Of a stretch of DNA of 64,000 bases, positions 1-11,611 are shown piece by piece; positions within the stretch are counted from its first letter, which is position 1; each line of letters opens with the position of its first letter. The stretch lies in the NCBI GenBank assembly GCA_019843655.1, contig JACDQD010000005.1, positions 1-64,000 of the forward strand, written 5' to 3'. The position numbers were made by a program, and so were the translations under genes. The stretch comes from Lethocerus indicus. Lineage: Eukaryota > Arthropoda > Insecta > Hemiptera > Belostomatidae. The notes under the pieces are model-generated. The model was not told where the DNA came from. It was given only the letters and a program-made list of their open reading frames with translations, and ran no database searches.

Positions 1-2697
1 ATTTTTGGGCCAATTTTGAGTCTAAAAAATGCCATTGTTGTGCCTAAAAACCGCTTTTTGGCCCAATTTTGCATCTAAAATGCCATTTTGTGCCTAAAAC
101 CATTTTCAAATAATTTGGCGTCTAAAAATCCTTCGCAGTCAAAATCTTTTTGGGCCAATTTTGCGTTTCAAATGCTATTTTGCTAAACTGCATTTTGTAA
201 TTGACTAACAAATATGGGCGAAAAATCAGCATTTTGTGCCAATTTTGTTTAAAAATGCCATTTTTGAGCCTAAAACCGCTTTTTGGCCCAATTTGCATCG
301 TAATATCCATTTTCTGCCAAACATTTTAAATAATTCAATGGTCTAAAATCCCATTTCAAAGAAGTAAAACGCTTTTTGGGCTATTTGCGTCTAAAATGCT
401 ATTTTTGGATTTAAAACTGCATTTTTGGGCCAATTAAGTCAAAATTTTCATTTTGTCCTAAAAACCGCTTTTGGGCCAACTTTGCGTTTAAAAATGCCAT
501 TTTTGGGTCTAAAAACCGCATTTATGGGGAAAATATGTCAAAATTTTTGCTTCTCAAAAATCCAGCTAAATAATTTTGCTTAAAAATGCCATTTTTGTCT
601 AAAACCGCTTTTAAATAATTGCCAAAATGCCATTTTTGGTGCTTTAAACTTTTGAACAATTTTGGCGTCTAAAAATGCCATTTTTGGGCTAAAAACCGCA
701 TTTTAAGGAATATTCGTTTAGGGAATGCACTTTAGCCAAACCGCTTTTGGGCCAATTCTTGCGTCTGGTGTACCCATACTTTGGGCTTCAAAAACCGAAC
801 TTTGCTAATTTTTGCGCCAAAAATGCCATTTGTGCCTAAAACCGCTTTTTGGCCAATTTTGGTCTAAAATGCCATTTTTGTTTAAAACTAATTTTTGGGC
901 CAATTTTGCGTCTAAAAATGCCATTTTTGGGTCTAAAACCGCATTTTTAATAACCTTTTGCGTCAAAAATGCCATTTTTTGTTCTAAATCCGCTTTTTAA
1001 TATTCTTGCGTTTTAAAATGTACCAAATTAAAATGCATTTTTAAATAATTTGCGTCTAAAATGCCATTTTGGGCCTAAAAACCGCATTTTTAAATAATTT
1101 GTCAAAAATGCCATTTTGTGCTTAAAATCGCATTTTAGTCAATTTTGCGTCTAAAAGCCATTTTTGGCGTAAAACGCCAATGGCCAATTTTGTACCTCAA
1201 AATCCATTTTGTGCCAAAAACCGATTTTGGGCCAATCTTGCGTCTAAAAATGCCATTTTTGTGCATAAAATCCGCTTTAAATAATTTTGTCTAAATGCCA
1301 TTTTTGGATCTAAAATCGCATTTTTGGGCCAATTTCTAAAATGCCATTTTGTCTAAAACCGCTTTTAGCCAATTTTGCGTCTAAAAATGCCATTTTTGGG
1401 TCTAAAACCGCATGGGCCAATTTGGCGTCAAAAATGCCATTTTTGTTTCTAAAACCGCTTTTGGAGGATTTTTGGGCCAATTTGGCGTCTAAAAATCCCA
1501 TTTTTGTGCCTAAAATCCGCATTTTTGGGCCAATTTGGTGTCTAAACATGCCATTTTTGGGCCTAAAAACCACAATTTTGGGCCAATTTGGCGTCTAAAA
1601 ATCCCATTTCTGGCGTAAAAATCGCATTTTTGGGCCAATTTTGCGTCTAAAAATGGCATTTTTGGGCCTAAAAACCGAACTTTTGGGCTAATTTTGCGTC
1701 TAAAAATGCCATTTTGTGCCTAAAAACCGCTTTTTTTGGCCAAATTTGCGTCTAAAAATGCCATTTTTGGGTCTAAAAACCGCATTTTTGGGCCAATTTG
1801 GCGTCAAAAAATGCCATTTTTGCTCCTAAAATCCGCTTTTTTGGGCCAATTTTGCGTCTAAAAATGCCATTTTTGGTCTAAAACCGCATTTTTGGGCCAA
1901 TTTGGCGTTCAAAATGTATCTAAACCGCATTTTTGGCCAAATTTGCGTCTAAAAATGCCATTTTTGGGTCTAAAAACCGCATTTTTGGGCCAATTTGGCG
2001 TCAAAAAATGCCATTTTTGCTCCTAAAATCCGCTTTTTTGGGCCAATTTTGCGTCTAAAAATGCCATTTTTGGGTCTAAAAACCGCATTTTTGGGCCAAT
2101 TTGGCGTCAAAAAATGCCATTTTTGTGCTTAAAAACCGCATTTTTAGGTCAATTTTGCGTCTAAAAATGCCATTTTTGGGCTAAAAACCGCTTTTGGGCC
2201 AATTTTGCGTTTAAAAATGCCATTTTTGGGTCTAAAAACCGCATTTTTGGGCCAATTTGGCGTCAAAAAATGCCATTTTTGTGCTAAAATCCGCATTTTT
2301 AGGTCAATTTTGCGTCTAAAAAAGCCATTTTCTGGCGTAAAAATCGCATTTTTGGGCCAATTTTGCGTCTAAAAATGCCATTTTTGGGCCTAAAAACCGC
2401 ATTTTTGGGCCAATTTTGCGTCTAAAAATGCCATTTTTGGTCTAAAATCCGCTTTTTTGGGCCAATTTTGCGTTTAAAAATGCCATTTTTGTGCTTAAAA
2501 CCGCATTCTTAGGTCAATTTTGCGTCTAAAAAAGCCATTTTCTGGCGTAAAAATCGCATTTTTGGGCCAATTTTGCGTCTAAAAATGCCATTTTTGGGCC
2601 TAAAAACCGCATTTTTGGGCCAATTTTGCGTCTAAAAATGCCATTTTTGTGCCTAAAAACCGCATTTTTGGGCCAATTTGGCGTCTAAAAAAGCCAT
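1..2697. repeat. Satellite A, ~53-bp tandem array
   Basis: About 50 head-to-tail copies of a unit of roughly 53 bp, recognisable by GCGTCTAAAAATGCCATTTT followed by CTAAAAACCGCATTTTTGGG. Copies from about 1.6 to 2.7 kb are regular; copies in the first 1.5 kb are shortened by many 1-5 bp deletions, either an eroding array edge or poorer base calling. Short open frames here are by-products of the period. The array runs off the left end of the window. Confidence 0.95.
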
Positions 2698-4850
2698 TTT
2701 AATGTCTTTCGGTCAAAAAATTGTTGAGACTACAGCCATTTTCAGCATAAATTCTTCCCCCATTTTCTATGTATGTAAATTTATATATTTCTATATGCAT
2801 ATAAATAATCGTAGCCTAATGGGGAATATTTGCAGAGTATTTTGGAAAGTTTAAAATTTAAAAAAATGTCTTTCGGTCAAAAAATTGTTGAGACTACAGC
2901 CATTTTCAGCATAAATTCTTCCCCCATTTTCTATATATGTAAATTTATCTATTTATATATACATATAAATAATCGTAGCCTAATGGGGAATATTTGCAGA
3001 GTATTTTCGAATGGTTTAAATTTAAAAAAATGTCTTTCGGTCAAAAAATTGTTGAGACGACAGCCATTTTCCGCATAAATTCTTCCCCCATTTTCGATAT
3101 ATGTAAATTTATTATTTATATATACATATAAATAATCGTAGCCTAATGGGGAATATTTGCAGAGTATTTTCGAAAGTTTAAATTTAAAAATGTCTTTCGG
3201 TCAATAAAAATTGTTGACGACAGCCATTTTCCGCATAAATTCTTCCCCCATTTTCGATATATGTGAATTTACTTATTTATATATACATATAAATAATCGT
3301 AGCCTAATGGGGAATATTTGCAGAGTATTTTCGAATGGTTTAAATTTAAAAAAATGTCTTTCGGTCAAAAAATTGTTGAGACGACAGCCATTTTCCGCAT
3401 AAATTCTTCCCCCATTTTCTATATATGTAAATTTATATATTTATATATACATATAAATAATCGTAGCCTAATGGGAATATTTGCAGAGTATTTTCAAATG
3501 GTTTAAATTTAAAAAAATGTCTTTCGGTCAAAAAATTGTTGAGACGACAGCCATTTTCTGCATAAATTCTTCCCCCATTTTCTATATATGTAAATTTATA
3601 TATTTATATATACATATAAATAATCGTAGCCTAATGGGGAATATTTGCAGAGTATTTTCGAATGGTTTAAATTTAAAAAATGTCTTTCGGTCAAAAAATT
3701 GTTGAGACGACAGCCATTTTCCGCATAAATTCTTCCCCCATTTTCTATGTATGTTAATTTATATATTTATATATACATATAAATAATCGTAGCCTAATGG
3801 GGAATATTTGCAGAGTATTTTCGAATGGTTTAAATTTAAAAAAATGTCATTCGGTCAAAAAATTGTTGAGACGACAGCCATTTTCCGCATAAATTCTTCC
3901 CCCATTTTCTATATATGTAAATTTATATATTTATATATACATATAAATAATCGTAGCCTAATGGGGAATATTTGCAGAGTATTTTCGAATGGTTTAAATT
4001 TAAAAAAATGTCTTTCGGTCAAAAAATTGTTGAGACGACAGCCATTTTCAGCATAAATTCTTCCCCCATTTTCTATGTATGTAAATTTATATATTTCTAT
4101 ATGCATATAAATAATCGTAGCCTAATGGGGAATATTTGCAGAGTATTTTGGAAAGTTTAAATTTAAAAAATGTCTTTCGGTCAAAAAATTGTTGAGACGA
4201 CAGCCATTTTCTGCATAAATTCTTCACCCATTGTCTATATATGTAAATTTATATATTTCTATATACATATAAATAATCGTAGCCTAATGGGGAATATTTG
4301 CAGAGTATTTTCGAATGGTTTAAATTTAAAAAAATGTCTTTCGGTCAAAAAATTGTTGAGACGACAGCCATTTTCCGCCTAAATTCTTCCCCCATTTTCG
4401 ATATATGTTAATTTACTTATTTATATATACATATAAATAATCGTAGCCTAATGGGGAATATTTGCAGAGTATTTTGGAAAGTTTAAAATTTAAAAAAATG
4501 TCTTTCGGCCAAAAAAGATGAGACGACAACCATTTTCCGCATAAATTCTTCCCCCATTTTCTATATATGTAAATTTATATATTTTTATATAGATATAAAT
4601 AATCGTAGCCTAATGGGGAATATTTGCAGAGTATTTTTGAATGGTTTAAATTTAAAAAAATTTCTTTCGGTCAAAAAATTGTTGAGACGATAGCCATTTT
4701 CAGCATAAATTCTTCCCCCATTTTCCATATATGTATATTTATATATCCATATAAATAATCGTAGCCTAATGGGGAATATTTGCAGAGTATTTTCGAATGG
4801 TTTAAATTTAACAAAATGTCTTTCGGTCAAAAAATTGTTCAGACGACGGT
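2698..4850. repeat. Satellite B, ~163-bp tandem array
   Basis: Fourteen copies of a ~163-bp unit, each with TGTCTTTCGGTCAAAAAATT, then ATAAATTCTTCCCCCATTTT, a TATATA-rich stretch, and CGTAGCCTAATGGGGAATAT. Copies begin near 2701, 2866, 3030, 3189, 3354, 3518, 3681, 3845, 4008, 4170, 4335, 4499, 4661 and 4817; the last is cut after about 35 bp. The array abuts satellite A directly at about 2697. Copies differ by a few percent and short indels. Confidence 0.95.
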
Positions 4851-4902
4851 AGCAAATCGATGATCGATGATCGATGACCGATCGATCGAATGATCGTAAC
4901 AA
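4851..4902. repeat. GATCGATG-type simple repeat
   Basis: Short imperfect run of GATCGATGATCGATGACC-like sequence right after the truncated last satellite B copy. It may mark the array breakpoint. Confidence 0.6.
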
Positions 4903-5217
4903 ACTAATAACAAGCGGATTACTATACAAAAATTATTTTTCTTGTAGTTTTTTTTACCAAGAACAGTCTTCAGATATTGAAGTTTCATCGTGATTAAGAA
5001 CTTGATATTCACAATGGTTCAATTCTGTACAGTTTTGCAGGATATATAAAGAGATATAAGAGAAGGAATTTTAACAATTCCATAATTTTTTTATCAATGT
5101 ATTTGGAAATATTGTAAGGGGCTATTATACCGACAATAGTAAATAATGTGAATACGTTGATTATTGGGAAAGTTGCATAACTGTATCTATGCAGGATGTA
5201 GCGTATAGGAGAATTGA
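4903..5217. other. Intergenic, upstream of G1
   Basis: AT-rich spacer with no gene seen. The part from about 5060 (GGAATTTTAACAATTCCATA) resembles sequence upstream of G10 near 43650, so the G1/G10 duplication extends this far. Confidence 0.5.
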
Positions 5218-5368
5218 CAAGGACGAGAAAGAGGCAGTAAGTACTAAGTACCACGCCCCATAATACTTAGCCTCTACCGCAGAGGTAGGTATATATATGA
5301 AGGGGTGGACAGACACTGAGCATTCAGTAGTCTGACTACAGTCTGACAGCACAGACCTCCTCATCAAC
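5218..5368 (+). promoter_or_regulatory. G1 promoter and 5' UTR
   Basis: CAAGGACGAGAAAGAGG starts at 5218 and CCACGCCCC lies at 5251-5259. TATATATAT is at 5290-5298 and the initiator TCAGT at 5324-5328. AGACCT begins at 5353, which is +28 if the A of TCAGT is +1, the classical DPE position. Order and spacing match the other family promoters. Confidence 0.75.
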
Positions 5369-6162
5369 ATGTACAAGCTGGTCAGTACACACCATTTCTA
5401 CTAGCAATACTTCTACAGGGATTGGCCGATCGCGAAAGTTACCATTTGGACTATTATATATGGGGCTAATGACATGACCCTAGAGAATTGGAAATACATG
5501 AGGCTTATGTTTTCTTCCAGGTGGTGTTGTTCGCCGTAGCCGCTGTGGCCCAGAGCAGCGTGATCGGTCACGGTTGGGGCGGACACGGGGCCTGGGGGGC
5601 GGGAGGACACGGCCTCGCCGGCTGGGGAGTAGCGGCAGCCGCCCCCGCCTGGACCGGAGCCAACGCCGCCGGCCACGCCGGAGCCACCCTCGGGGTAGCC
5701 GCCGCCAACCGTGACGCCGCCGTCGCCCATGCCGCCGCCAACACCCTGGCCGCCCCCGCAGAGGCCGCCCGCCAGGCAGCCGCAGCCGCCGCCACCGCCG
5801 CCGCCGCCGGCCACCTCGGCCTCGCCGCCGCCGGCCCAGCCCTCGTGGCCGCCGCCCCGCCGTAGTCGCCGCCCCGCCTGGACCGGAGCTAACGCCGCCG
5901 CCCACGCCGGCGCCACCTCGGAGTGGCCGCCGCCAACCGCGACGCAACCGTCGGCATCGCCGCCGCCAACGCCGCCGCCGCCGCCGAGGCCGTCCGCCTC
6001 GCCGCTCAGGCCTCCGCCGCCAACGCGGCCGCCGCTAACGCCGCCGCCGCCCACGTGGCCGCCTCCAACGTCGCCGCCGCCAACCTGGCCGCCGCCCACC
6101 TCGCCGCCCCCAGCTGGGCTCACGCCGCCCACGGTGTCCACGCTCTCCACGGTCACTGGTGA
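5369..6162 (+). CDS. G1: Ala/Gly-rich secreted structural (cuticle-like) protein
   Basis: Two-exon gene for a small secreted structural protein. Exon 1 (5369-5380) codes MYKL; a 140-bp phase-0 intron (donor GTCAGT, acceptor CTTCCAG) follows; exon 2 is 5521-6162. The joined start MYKLVVLFAVAAVAQ is a clean signal peptide. Next come a Gly/His/Trp block (SVIGHGWGGHGAWGAGGHG), two Ala-rich modules each with PAWTGAN and AANRDA, N-x-A-A-A pentads and the tail HGVHALHGHW. A 12-nt first exon inside the signal peptide is typical of insect cuticular protein genes; the cuticle role is inferred. Compared with paralogs one C is missing at 5855-5858, 5872-5875 and 5916-5917. The three cancel, but between them the frame meets TAG. 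Repaired length is 218 aa. ATTAAA lies at 6242-6247. Closest paralog is G10. Confidence 0.8.
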
Positions 6163-6317
6163 TCACTCCCTCCGTCACTAAACTACTCTTTTCCAACTGA
6201 ACTCCCATTTTGTAAAACAAATATCGCCGATATTTTTATAAATTAAATTATTTTTCAACGAAAACAACCTATTATTTGTTCCTTCATCAAACGATTCCCA
6301 ACCTCGCCTCCGCTATC

Positions 6318-6700
6318 ATTAACCAAGGAATTGCGGATTTGACCGACAACAAGTGGCGTTGTACATATTTTTAAGTACGTCAACAGATCTTTGCACAGAT
6401 AAGATTCTTCGATACGTTATTATTTGGTCCTTTCCGAAACATGCGGTATCAAAATTACATTGACCAGTTGAATTTTCTGTGTGTATAAAAGTCCAGTGGA
6501 GGTCGATGATGACCGAATAAAGGCCGTTATTGATTGAACGAGGGACATTGCAGAGAAGCCGAATATATCTTATTACGCGCATTCGAAACCGTCTACGGCC
6601 TATCTGCGCAAAGATGTACCGCGACGCACTTAAAAATATGTACAACGCCACTTGTTGTTGGTGAAATCCGCAATTACTCAGTTGCCGAACCGATAAGGCC
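6318..6700. mobile_element. Mariner-type inverted-repeat element
   Basis: The left end has GGAATTGCGGATTTGACC then ACAAGTGGCGTTGTACATAT. The right end has the reverse complement, ATATGTACAACGCCACTTGT, then GAAATCCGCAATTACTCAGT and TTGCCGAACCGATA. The right terminus matches the TTGGGTCGGCAACTAAGT-like ends of mariner elements. About 250 bp lies between the arms with no intact transposase. The outer part of the left TIR is degraded. Confidence 0.65.
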
Positions 6701-8329
6701 TCTAAGCCTCGGACACTCATAACATAAGTGATCCATCAGTTCTATATATTTATGTGCAGTAAACTGTAGGGGAACAATGAATTATAATTTCCTTCTCGTC
6801 TATTTCGGAACATTGTTCTTTCTTTCGCCGAGTTTCTCAAGGCCACTTGTGCAGATCGGCAGAGTCGGCCTTGCACTTTCCCGAAAGCGACATTTTCCTG
6901 AAAATTGAGGGTATGGGGAACGGGATCAATCCCCATTATTATCCCATTAGCTACGACCTGTTCTCCTTAAGCGGTCTCCTAATTCTAACTACTATGTACT
7001 GCCACTACCAGTACTAATTCTGTTGAAATCGAGGACAATATCTGTCTAATAAAGGATGTATAACTTTTTTCCACCCGAAATTCATTGACGGGGTCGTTTA
7101 TATCGAAGTTTATATTTAGCCGCAGTTCAATCGGTCTTCAGTAGCGCCAATCCTCCACGCGTCATCCTTCACTCGGCTCCACCATCGTTCTGCAGTGTTT
7201 TATTACAGTCGGTTTCCCTTCAGATAAGCCCCGTATTGAGCACGATCGGGCGTTTTAATAATAAAATATGATTTTACGCCATAATTGAATAATATAAACG
7301 GTGAAGATTGCGGCTCGATCTGTCCACCGGAGCCGGAACTACAAGAGGATAAATCGGCCTTCTTGTTTTCTCGACTGACTCATAGAGGGCGCTAATTGCA
7401 GTTTTTATTCAACTCTCTTAGACCAGTATCATTCTTTGGGTGGACAAAAGGATGGAGGATTAACAAAACTTCTACTGTGGCTAAAAAAAAACCCGTAGAT
7501 TGAATATACTTATTTGGCGGAAATCTATAATTAGCGACACTTTTTGGCACTTCGGTCCGGTATTGCGTCGGGACCGAAATGAGCCCGAAATACTTCCCAG
7601 CGGCCAGACTTCGACCTCGACCCCGTTAAGCCCAGACGTACTTTCGGGTCGACTGGAAAAACGGGCTTCGATTGAAAGAACCGTCCGTCCGCGAGGTCGA
7701 GACAGAGTTTTCTTTGTAATTTTCCGATTCCGGAGGTGTAATAGGAATGGGGGGCCACGCCCATCGTCCAAAGACGTTGGACGCGGAATAATCTCTAGGC
7801 TGAGCTGGAATATAAATAGACCGATAGAACCGTGAACGAAAAAGAAAAAGGAAGACAAAAAGGAAAAACCGACTGTTCCAAGGCGATAGAGCGCGAAGAA
7901 AATTTCTTCGAAGGGGATCGAATTACGAATACCCGATTTCGTTCGTTGGTTCGTCTGATTCACTGAAATGAATTTACAGTTTCGACTCCACTTTCGGTCG
8001 ATAACCGAATAACAATTGGTGAAGAATTGCAAGAATTTAATGGAATATAAAACACTTCCTCGTAAGCACTTTAATTAAATAAATAAAGAACATTCTCATG
8101 AGAGCGTTGATGCGATAAAACACTTTGTCTTATCCACTTTGGTGAAATAAAGCGTCCTCATAAACACTTCGTTTGAAGCATTTTAACATAATTAAAACAC
8201 TTATTAATTTCCATTTAATAATTAGAAATGTAGATATTCTTCTGCCTGTTTATAAAAAAAAAATTAGATTTTATTTCTGTTACGCCGAATAAACGTTTTC
8301 CTCATGAGTTAAGGACTTTTAAACAAGCG

Positions 8330-8330
<1 letters not shown>
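6701..8330. other. Gene-poor interval
   Basis: No supported gene. 7030-7180 is a dispersed repeat shared with 16033-16190. A 183-codon minus-strand open frame at 7481-8032 lies in a locally GC-richer stretch; it has a hydrophobic segment but matches no family I recognise and has no promoter or splice context. Confidence 0.5.
7030..7180. repeat. Dispersed repeat, copy 1
   Basis: Shares, in order, ATCTGT(C/T)TAATAAAGGAT, a CACCCGAAA block, CATTTATATCG-like sequence and TCTTCAGT(A/G)GC with 16033-16190. Divergence is considerable. Family not recognised. Confidence 0.5.

Positions 8331-8388
<58 letters not shown>
8331..8388. repeat. (TA)n microsatellite
   Basis: About 29 TA units, directly abutting a mariner-derived element that would have used TA as its target. 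Confidence 0.95.
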
Positions 8389-8390
<2 letters not shown>

Positions 8391-8588
8391 GGGTAAATCA
8401 AAAGTAATCGACATTTTGACTTTTAAATTCATTTTATTTTGCTAAGAAAGAAACTTTAATTATTAATCTACTGTATATTGGCCGATATTATCGACAACTC
8501 TCTACCAATTTCCGGTAAATTTTCCCTCTTGAAGAACTCCTCAAGACCGAAATACAACTTATCAAATTGTCGATTACTTTTGGGGTAC
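8386..8588 (-). mobile_element. Mariner-derived MITE, copy M1
   Basis: Ends are TTAGGGGTAAATCAAAAGTA and ATTACTTTTGGGGTACA, inverted. The interior, read on the minus strand, matches the other copies (AGATG/AAGTTG...GGTCTTGAGGAGTTCTTCAAGA) and derives from the C-terminal end of a mariner transposase gene, now broken. Confidence 0.8.
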
Positions 8589-9224
8589 AGAAAATATATT
8601 GTAACAGATTATTGTAAATACAATATATGAGATTACTTTCACTGGTATACGACTTAAATTGACGTCGGAAATTCTAAGTGCCGTCGGCGTTGATGGTTCA
8701 TTAACCGATTCGCGCTGCAATTCAACTTGAGGTCGAATATTTAATGTTGGAAAAAAAGAAAAAAAAACACGCGAACCAAGTTCGCCGACCTGTCCATAAA
8801 TTATTGTCAAATGGACCGGTCGTTGGCGACGTTTTTCAAACCGTTAATCGATGAAAACCGGCATCTTGCCAACCAGACGCAACAGCGGGGCCAACGGCCA
8901 ACCCCCCATTACATACAAACTTATAATTGTATAATAAATAATTCCCTCTACGACAGAGAATTAAATACAGTTATTTTTCGTTACCTTAAACAATTCGGTA
9001 CAGTCTAATAGTGATATTTAGTGTCCCAACTGTTCGGGAATTAAGTGCTGCGCTGGAGCAAACGATTATGGAACTAGCAGTCCATAATTTCCATAATTAT
9101 AAGCAGAATTTAAGTCACGAATATATTCATATAGGGAATTTCCCTACAGCCGTTTATTTCCTCCTCAGCACATTGGTATTTCGTACGACCGTACCAAATG
9201 TATTTCGTACAGTGCAACTTAAAT
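8589..9224. other. Intergenic between mariner MITEs
   Basis: AT-rich with short open frames only; no gene, promoter set or repeat that I can support. Confidence 0.4.
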
Positions 9225-9423
9225 ATATTAGGCGTACCCAAAAGTAATCGACAATTTGATAAGATGTATTTTTGGTCTTCAGGAGTTGGTTGTTCAAGAG
9301 GGGAATCGAAAATTTGGCCGAAAAGTGGCAGAGAGTTGTCGATAATATCGTTGAATCAGTTTCTTTTTTAGCAAAATAAAATGAATTCCAAAGTCGAAAC
9401 GTCGATTACTTTTGGCTACCCCG
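9225..9423 (+). mobile_element. Mariner-derived MITE, copy M2
   Basis: Plus orientation: TTAGGCGTACCCAAAAGTAA, AATTTGATAAGATGTATTTT, a degraded transposase tail region (GGGGAATCGAAAATTTGGCC, AGAGTTGTCGATAATATCG), AGCAAAATAAAATGAATTCC, and the end CGATTACTTTTGGCTACCCC. Confidence 0.8.
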
Positions 9424-9902
9424 AATATATATATAACTCTTATTTCAAAGTTCTTATGACTGTTATTATTTTGAAACGGGTGAACGGCGGAGAACTTTCG
9501 TTTGGAATCTCTGGAGTGAAATTTAGTATATTTCGGATGTTTCGACAGTTCAATGCAGTCGATTTCATAAATTTTATTTTCGTCGTCTCAATCTCCGTTT
9601 CGGCGCGACGGCCTCAGTAGTCCCGAATTTTCTGTTCAAGTACACCCGGAGTACTTCACCTTCAAGCTCTCTCAATCGGCCGTATCAGAAGGATTGGACG
9701 TTCCTCGAAGATGGAAGTCGATAATTGGAGTATTTCGGTCGGACGATGAAGGGTGTACAGAGGGGTATAAATGGAATATAGGGGAGAGCCTCGAGGAACG
9801 GACTTTACGCAATACTCTGAAGAATTCGTCCTGGAGGACAGGAATTTGAGGATATTGTTATTTATTTGAGCCTGCACAGTAAAAACCTGATGAGCGATAT
9901 CC
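9424..9902. other. Intergenic
   Basis: No gene recognised. The stretch 9500-9860 has mixed composition and several short open frames without family resemblance. Confidence 0.4.
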
Positions 9903-10121
9903 TTCTCTCTATCTCTATCTCTATCTCTATCTCTATCTCTATCTCTATCTCTATCTCTATCTCTATCTCTATCTCTATCTCTATCTCTATCTCTATCTCT
10001 ATCTCTATCTCTATCTCTATCTCTATCTCTATCTCTATCTCTATCTCTATCTCTATCTCTATCTCTATCTCTATCTCTATCTCTATCTCTATCTCTATCT
10101 CTATCTCTATCTCTATCTCTA
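9903..10121. repeat. (CTCTAT)n hexanucleotide array
   Basis: About 36 nearly perfect copies of CTCTAT. It gives false open frames of alternating Ile-Ser on + and Arg-Asp on -. No coding role is supported. Confidence 0.97.
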
Positions 10122-10871
10122 GAAATCCACTGGTTCTCCCCCTTCCTTATATTATTTATTACATTATTTTTAAGCATTTAGGTATTAGGGCAATTCAGGC
10201 GCCTGTATACTTTAAGATCTGTACACCGGGTGTGATGTCGGAGACGTTTTCGATTGTTAAGTTTAGATTTTGTCTATTTAAAAAAAAAAAAGAGCACTTT
10301 GTTATAACGACCCAGATAATAAATCCGATAATTGGACATAATCGGCCTGCATGAAGGATTAGCCGAGAGACTTTGTTCGCCTTGTAAAGGTCGGCCGTGA
10401 ATGTGTCCGACGCTAGCTATTAATATATGTGTGCAGCTAGCAGCATTGACCTTAACATTATTGCTCTCGATTCTCTCTCTCTCTCTAATTTTTTTTTCTT
10501 TTTACAATGCGGTATTTTTCTTTTTTCTCCATTTCCATCCGTTGATAATATACAGCGCTTGCGCAACGTTTCGCAATACCGGGAAATACCGCCGCCGTCT
10601 ACCGAAGTGGGTATGTGTCGCCCAGCAACCGCAACTGTTACATGTAATTGAATTTTAATGAATTTCTCCTTTCGGCCGGAGCTAGAATTTCTGGATTAAT
10701 TATTTCTTTTTTTCCACTTCCAATCGGGCGTTCACGCAAGGCCGGTTCGAAAATGCGACGCCGATGGCGTATTTTATTACAGCGCGATTATTACCGAATA
10801 TTGCGGAGAATATCGGATATGAAAATAGATTTCCATCGCGCTGGAGAGATACCTAGATATACCTGGAGTTA
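10122..10871. other. Intergenic
   Basis: No gene seen. Includes a pyrimidine-rich patch with (CT)n and T-runs at about 10465-10540. Confidence 0.4.
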
Positions 10872-10985
10872 TTCCTCTCGCTGGTTTGGTCTTTAGCTGG
10901 ACCGGTTTCGGCCGCTCGCCATCTTCAGTAGCGGTGTTTGGCACTTTGGATGTTTGTTTTTTTTTGGGACATCCTCACTGCATTG
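10872..10985 (+). mobile_element. Fold-back element, half copy B1
   Basis: One arm of the fold-back family: CTCGCTGGTTTGGTCTTTAG, CCGGTTTCGGCCGCTCGCC, ATCTTCAGTAGCGGTG, then GGCACTTTGGATGTTTG and CATCCTCACTGCA. The opposite arm is absent. Confidence 0.75.
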
Positions 10986-11611
10986 AGGACAACAATAGAC
11001 AAGAATACGATGATGGCATAAATACAGAGCCAGACTTTGCTATTAACTTTACGATTAGAAAAATTTCACTAATTTTTTTTTGTTCAATATTTTCAATATA
11101 TCTTCAATCTTTCAATATTGATCTATTTAAATATTATTTTAAGTTATACAGTTCTATACAAAGGTTAAAGTCTAGTCTAGTACTTACAACTTAGTAACTA
11201 ATAATGTCCGGTACCCAGAGTTTTTTTTTCTGCATCTACCTTTCATTCTCAATGTATAATTCTTGTCGTTAGTAGTTAAATATAATGAAAAGCAGTCTTA
11301 CGGTACTATAGTTCGGTGTCAACCGCAGAATGAATTATCCGAAGGAAAAATCGCTTAATCTGCGCGAAAATGAACTGCGGTTTGCCGCACTTTCGTTACT
11401 CCGATTCTGAAGTGGGAGGCGGAAGAATGAAATTGATTTCGAAATACAAAAGAACAAGCGGTAATGGCCGATTTACACTAATCTCTTCTGCGAGTTTGAT
11501 TTATAGATTTCAACCATTTTTCTTGCATTTCCAACCGTCGCCGCTACCGTTAATCGAGACAAGATTACCGGTCTAGAAGTCTGATCGATTGTAACGTAAT
11601 AATAGTATTTG
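10986..11611. other. Intergenic
   Basis: AT-rich, no gene or recognised repeat. Confidence 0.4.

Noticed and set aside
812..4929. Short frames inside satellites A and B
   Set aside because: They repeat with the satellite period and carry no conserved coding signal.
5865..5925. Programmed frameshifting or a second gene start inside exon 2
   Set aside because: Breaks differ in place and number between near-identical copies, and G4, G13 and G15 have only one; simple base-count error fits better.
5413..6156. Long minus-strand Gly-rich frames opposite exon 2 of most family genes
   Set aside because: They are the complement of GCC-rich Ala codons, have no promoter or splice context on that strand, and lie over exons with a clear plus-strand model.
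7481..8032. 183-codon minus-strand frame as a gene
   Set aside because: No recognisable domain, no promoter elements, and a low-complexity start region.
9662..10354. Frames coding Ile-Ser or Arg-Asp repeats
   Set aside because: Produced by the (CTCTAT)n array.
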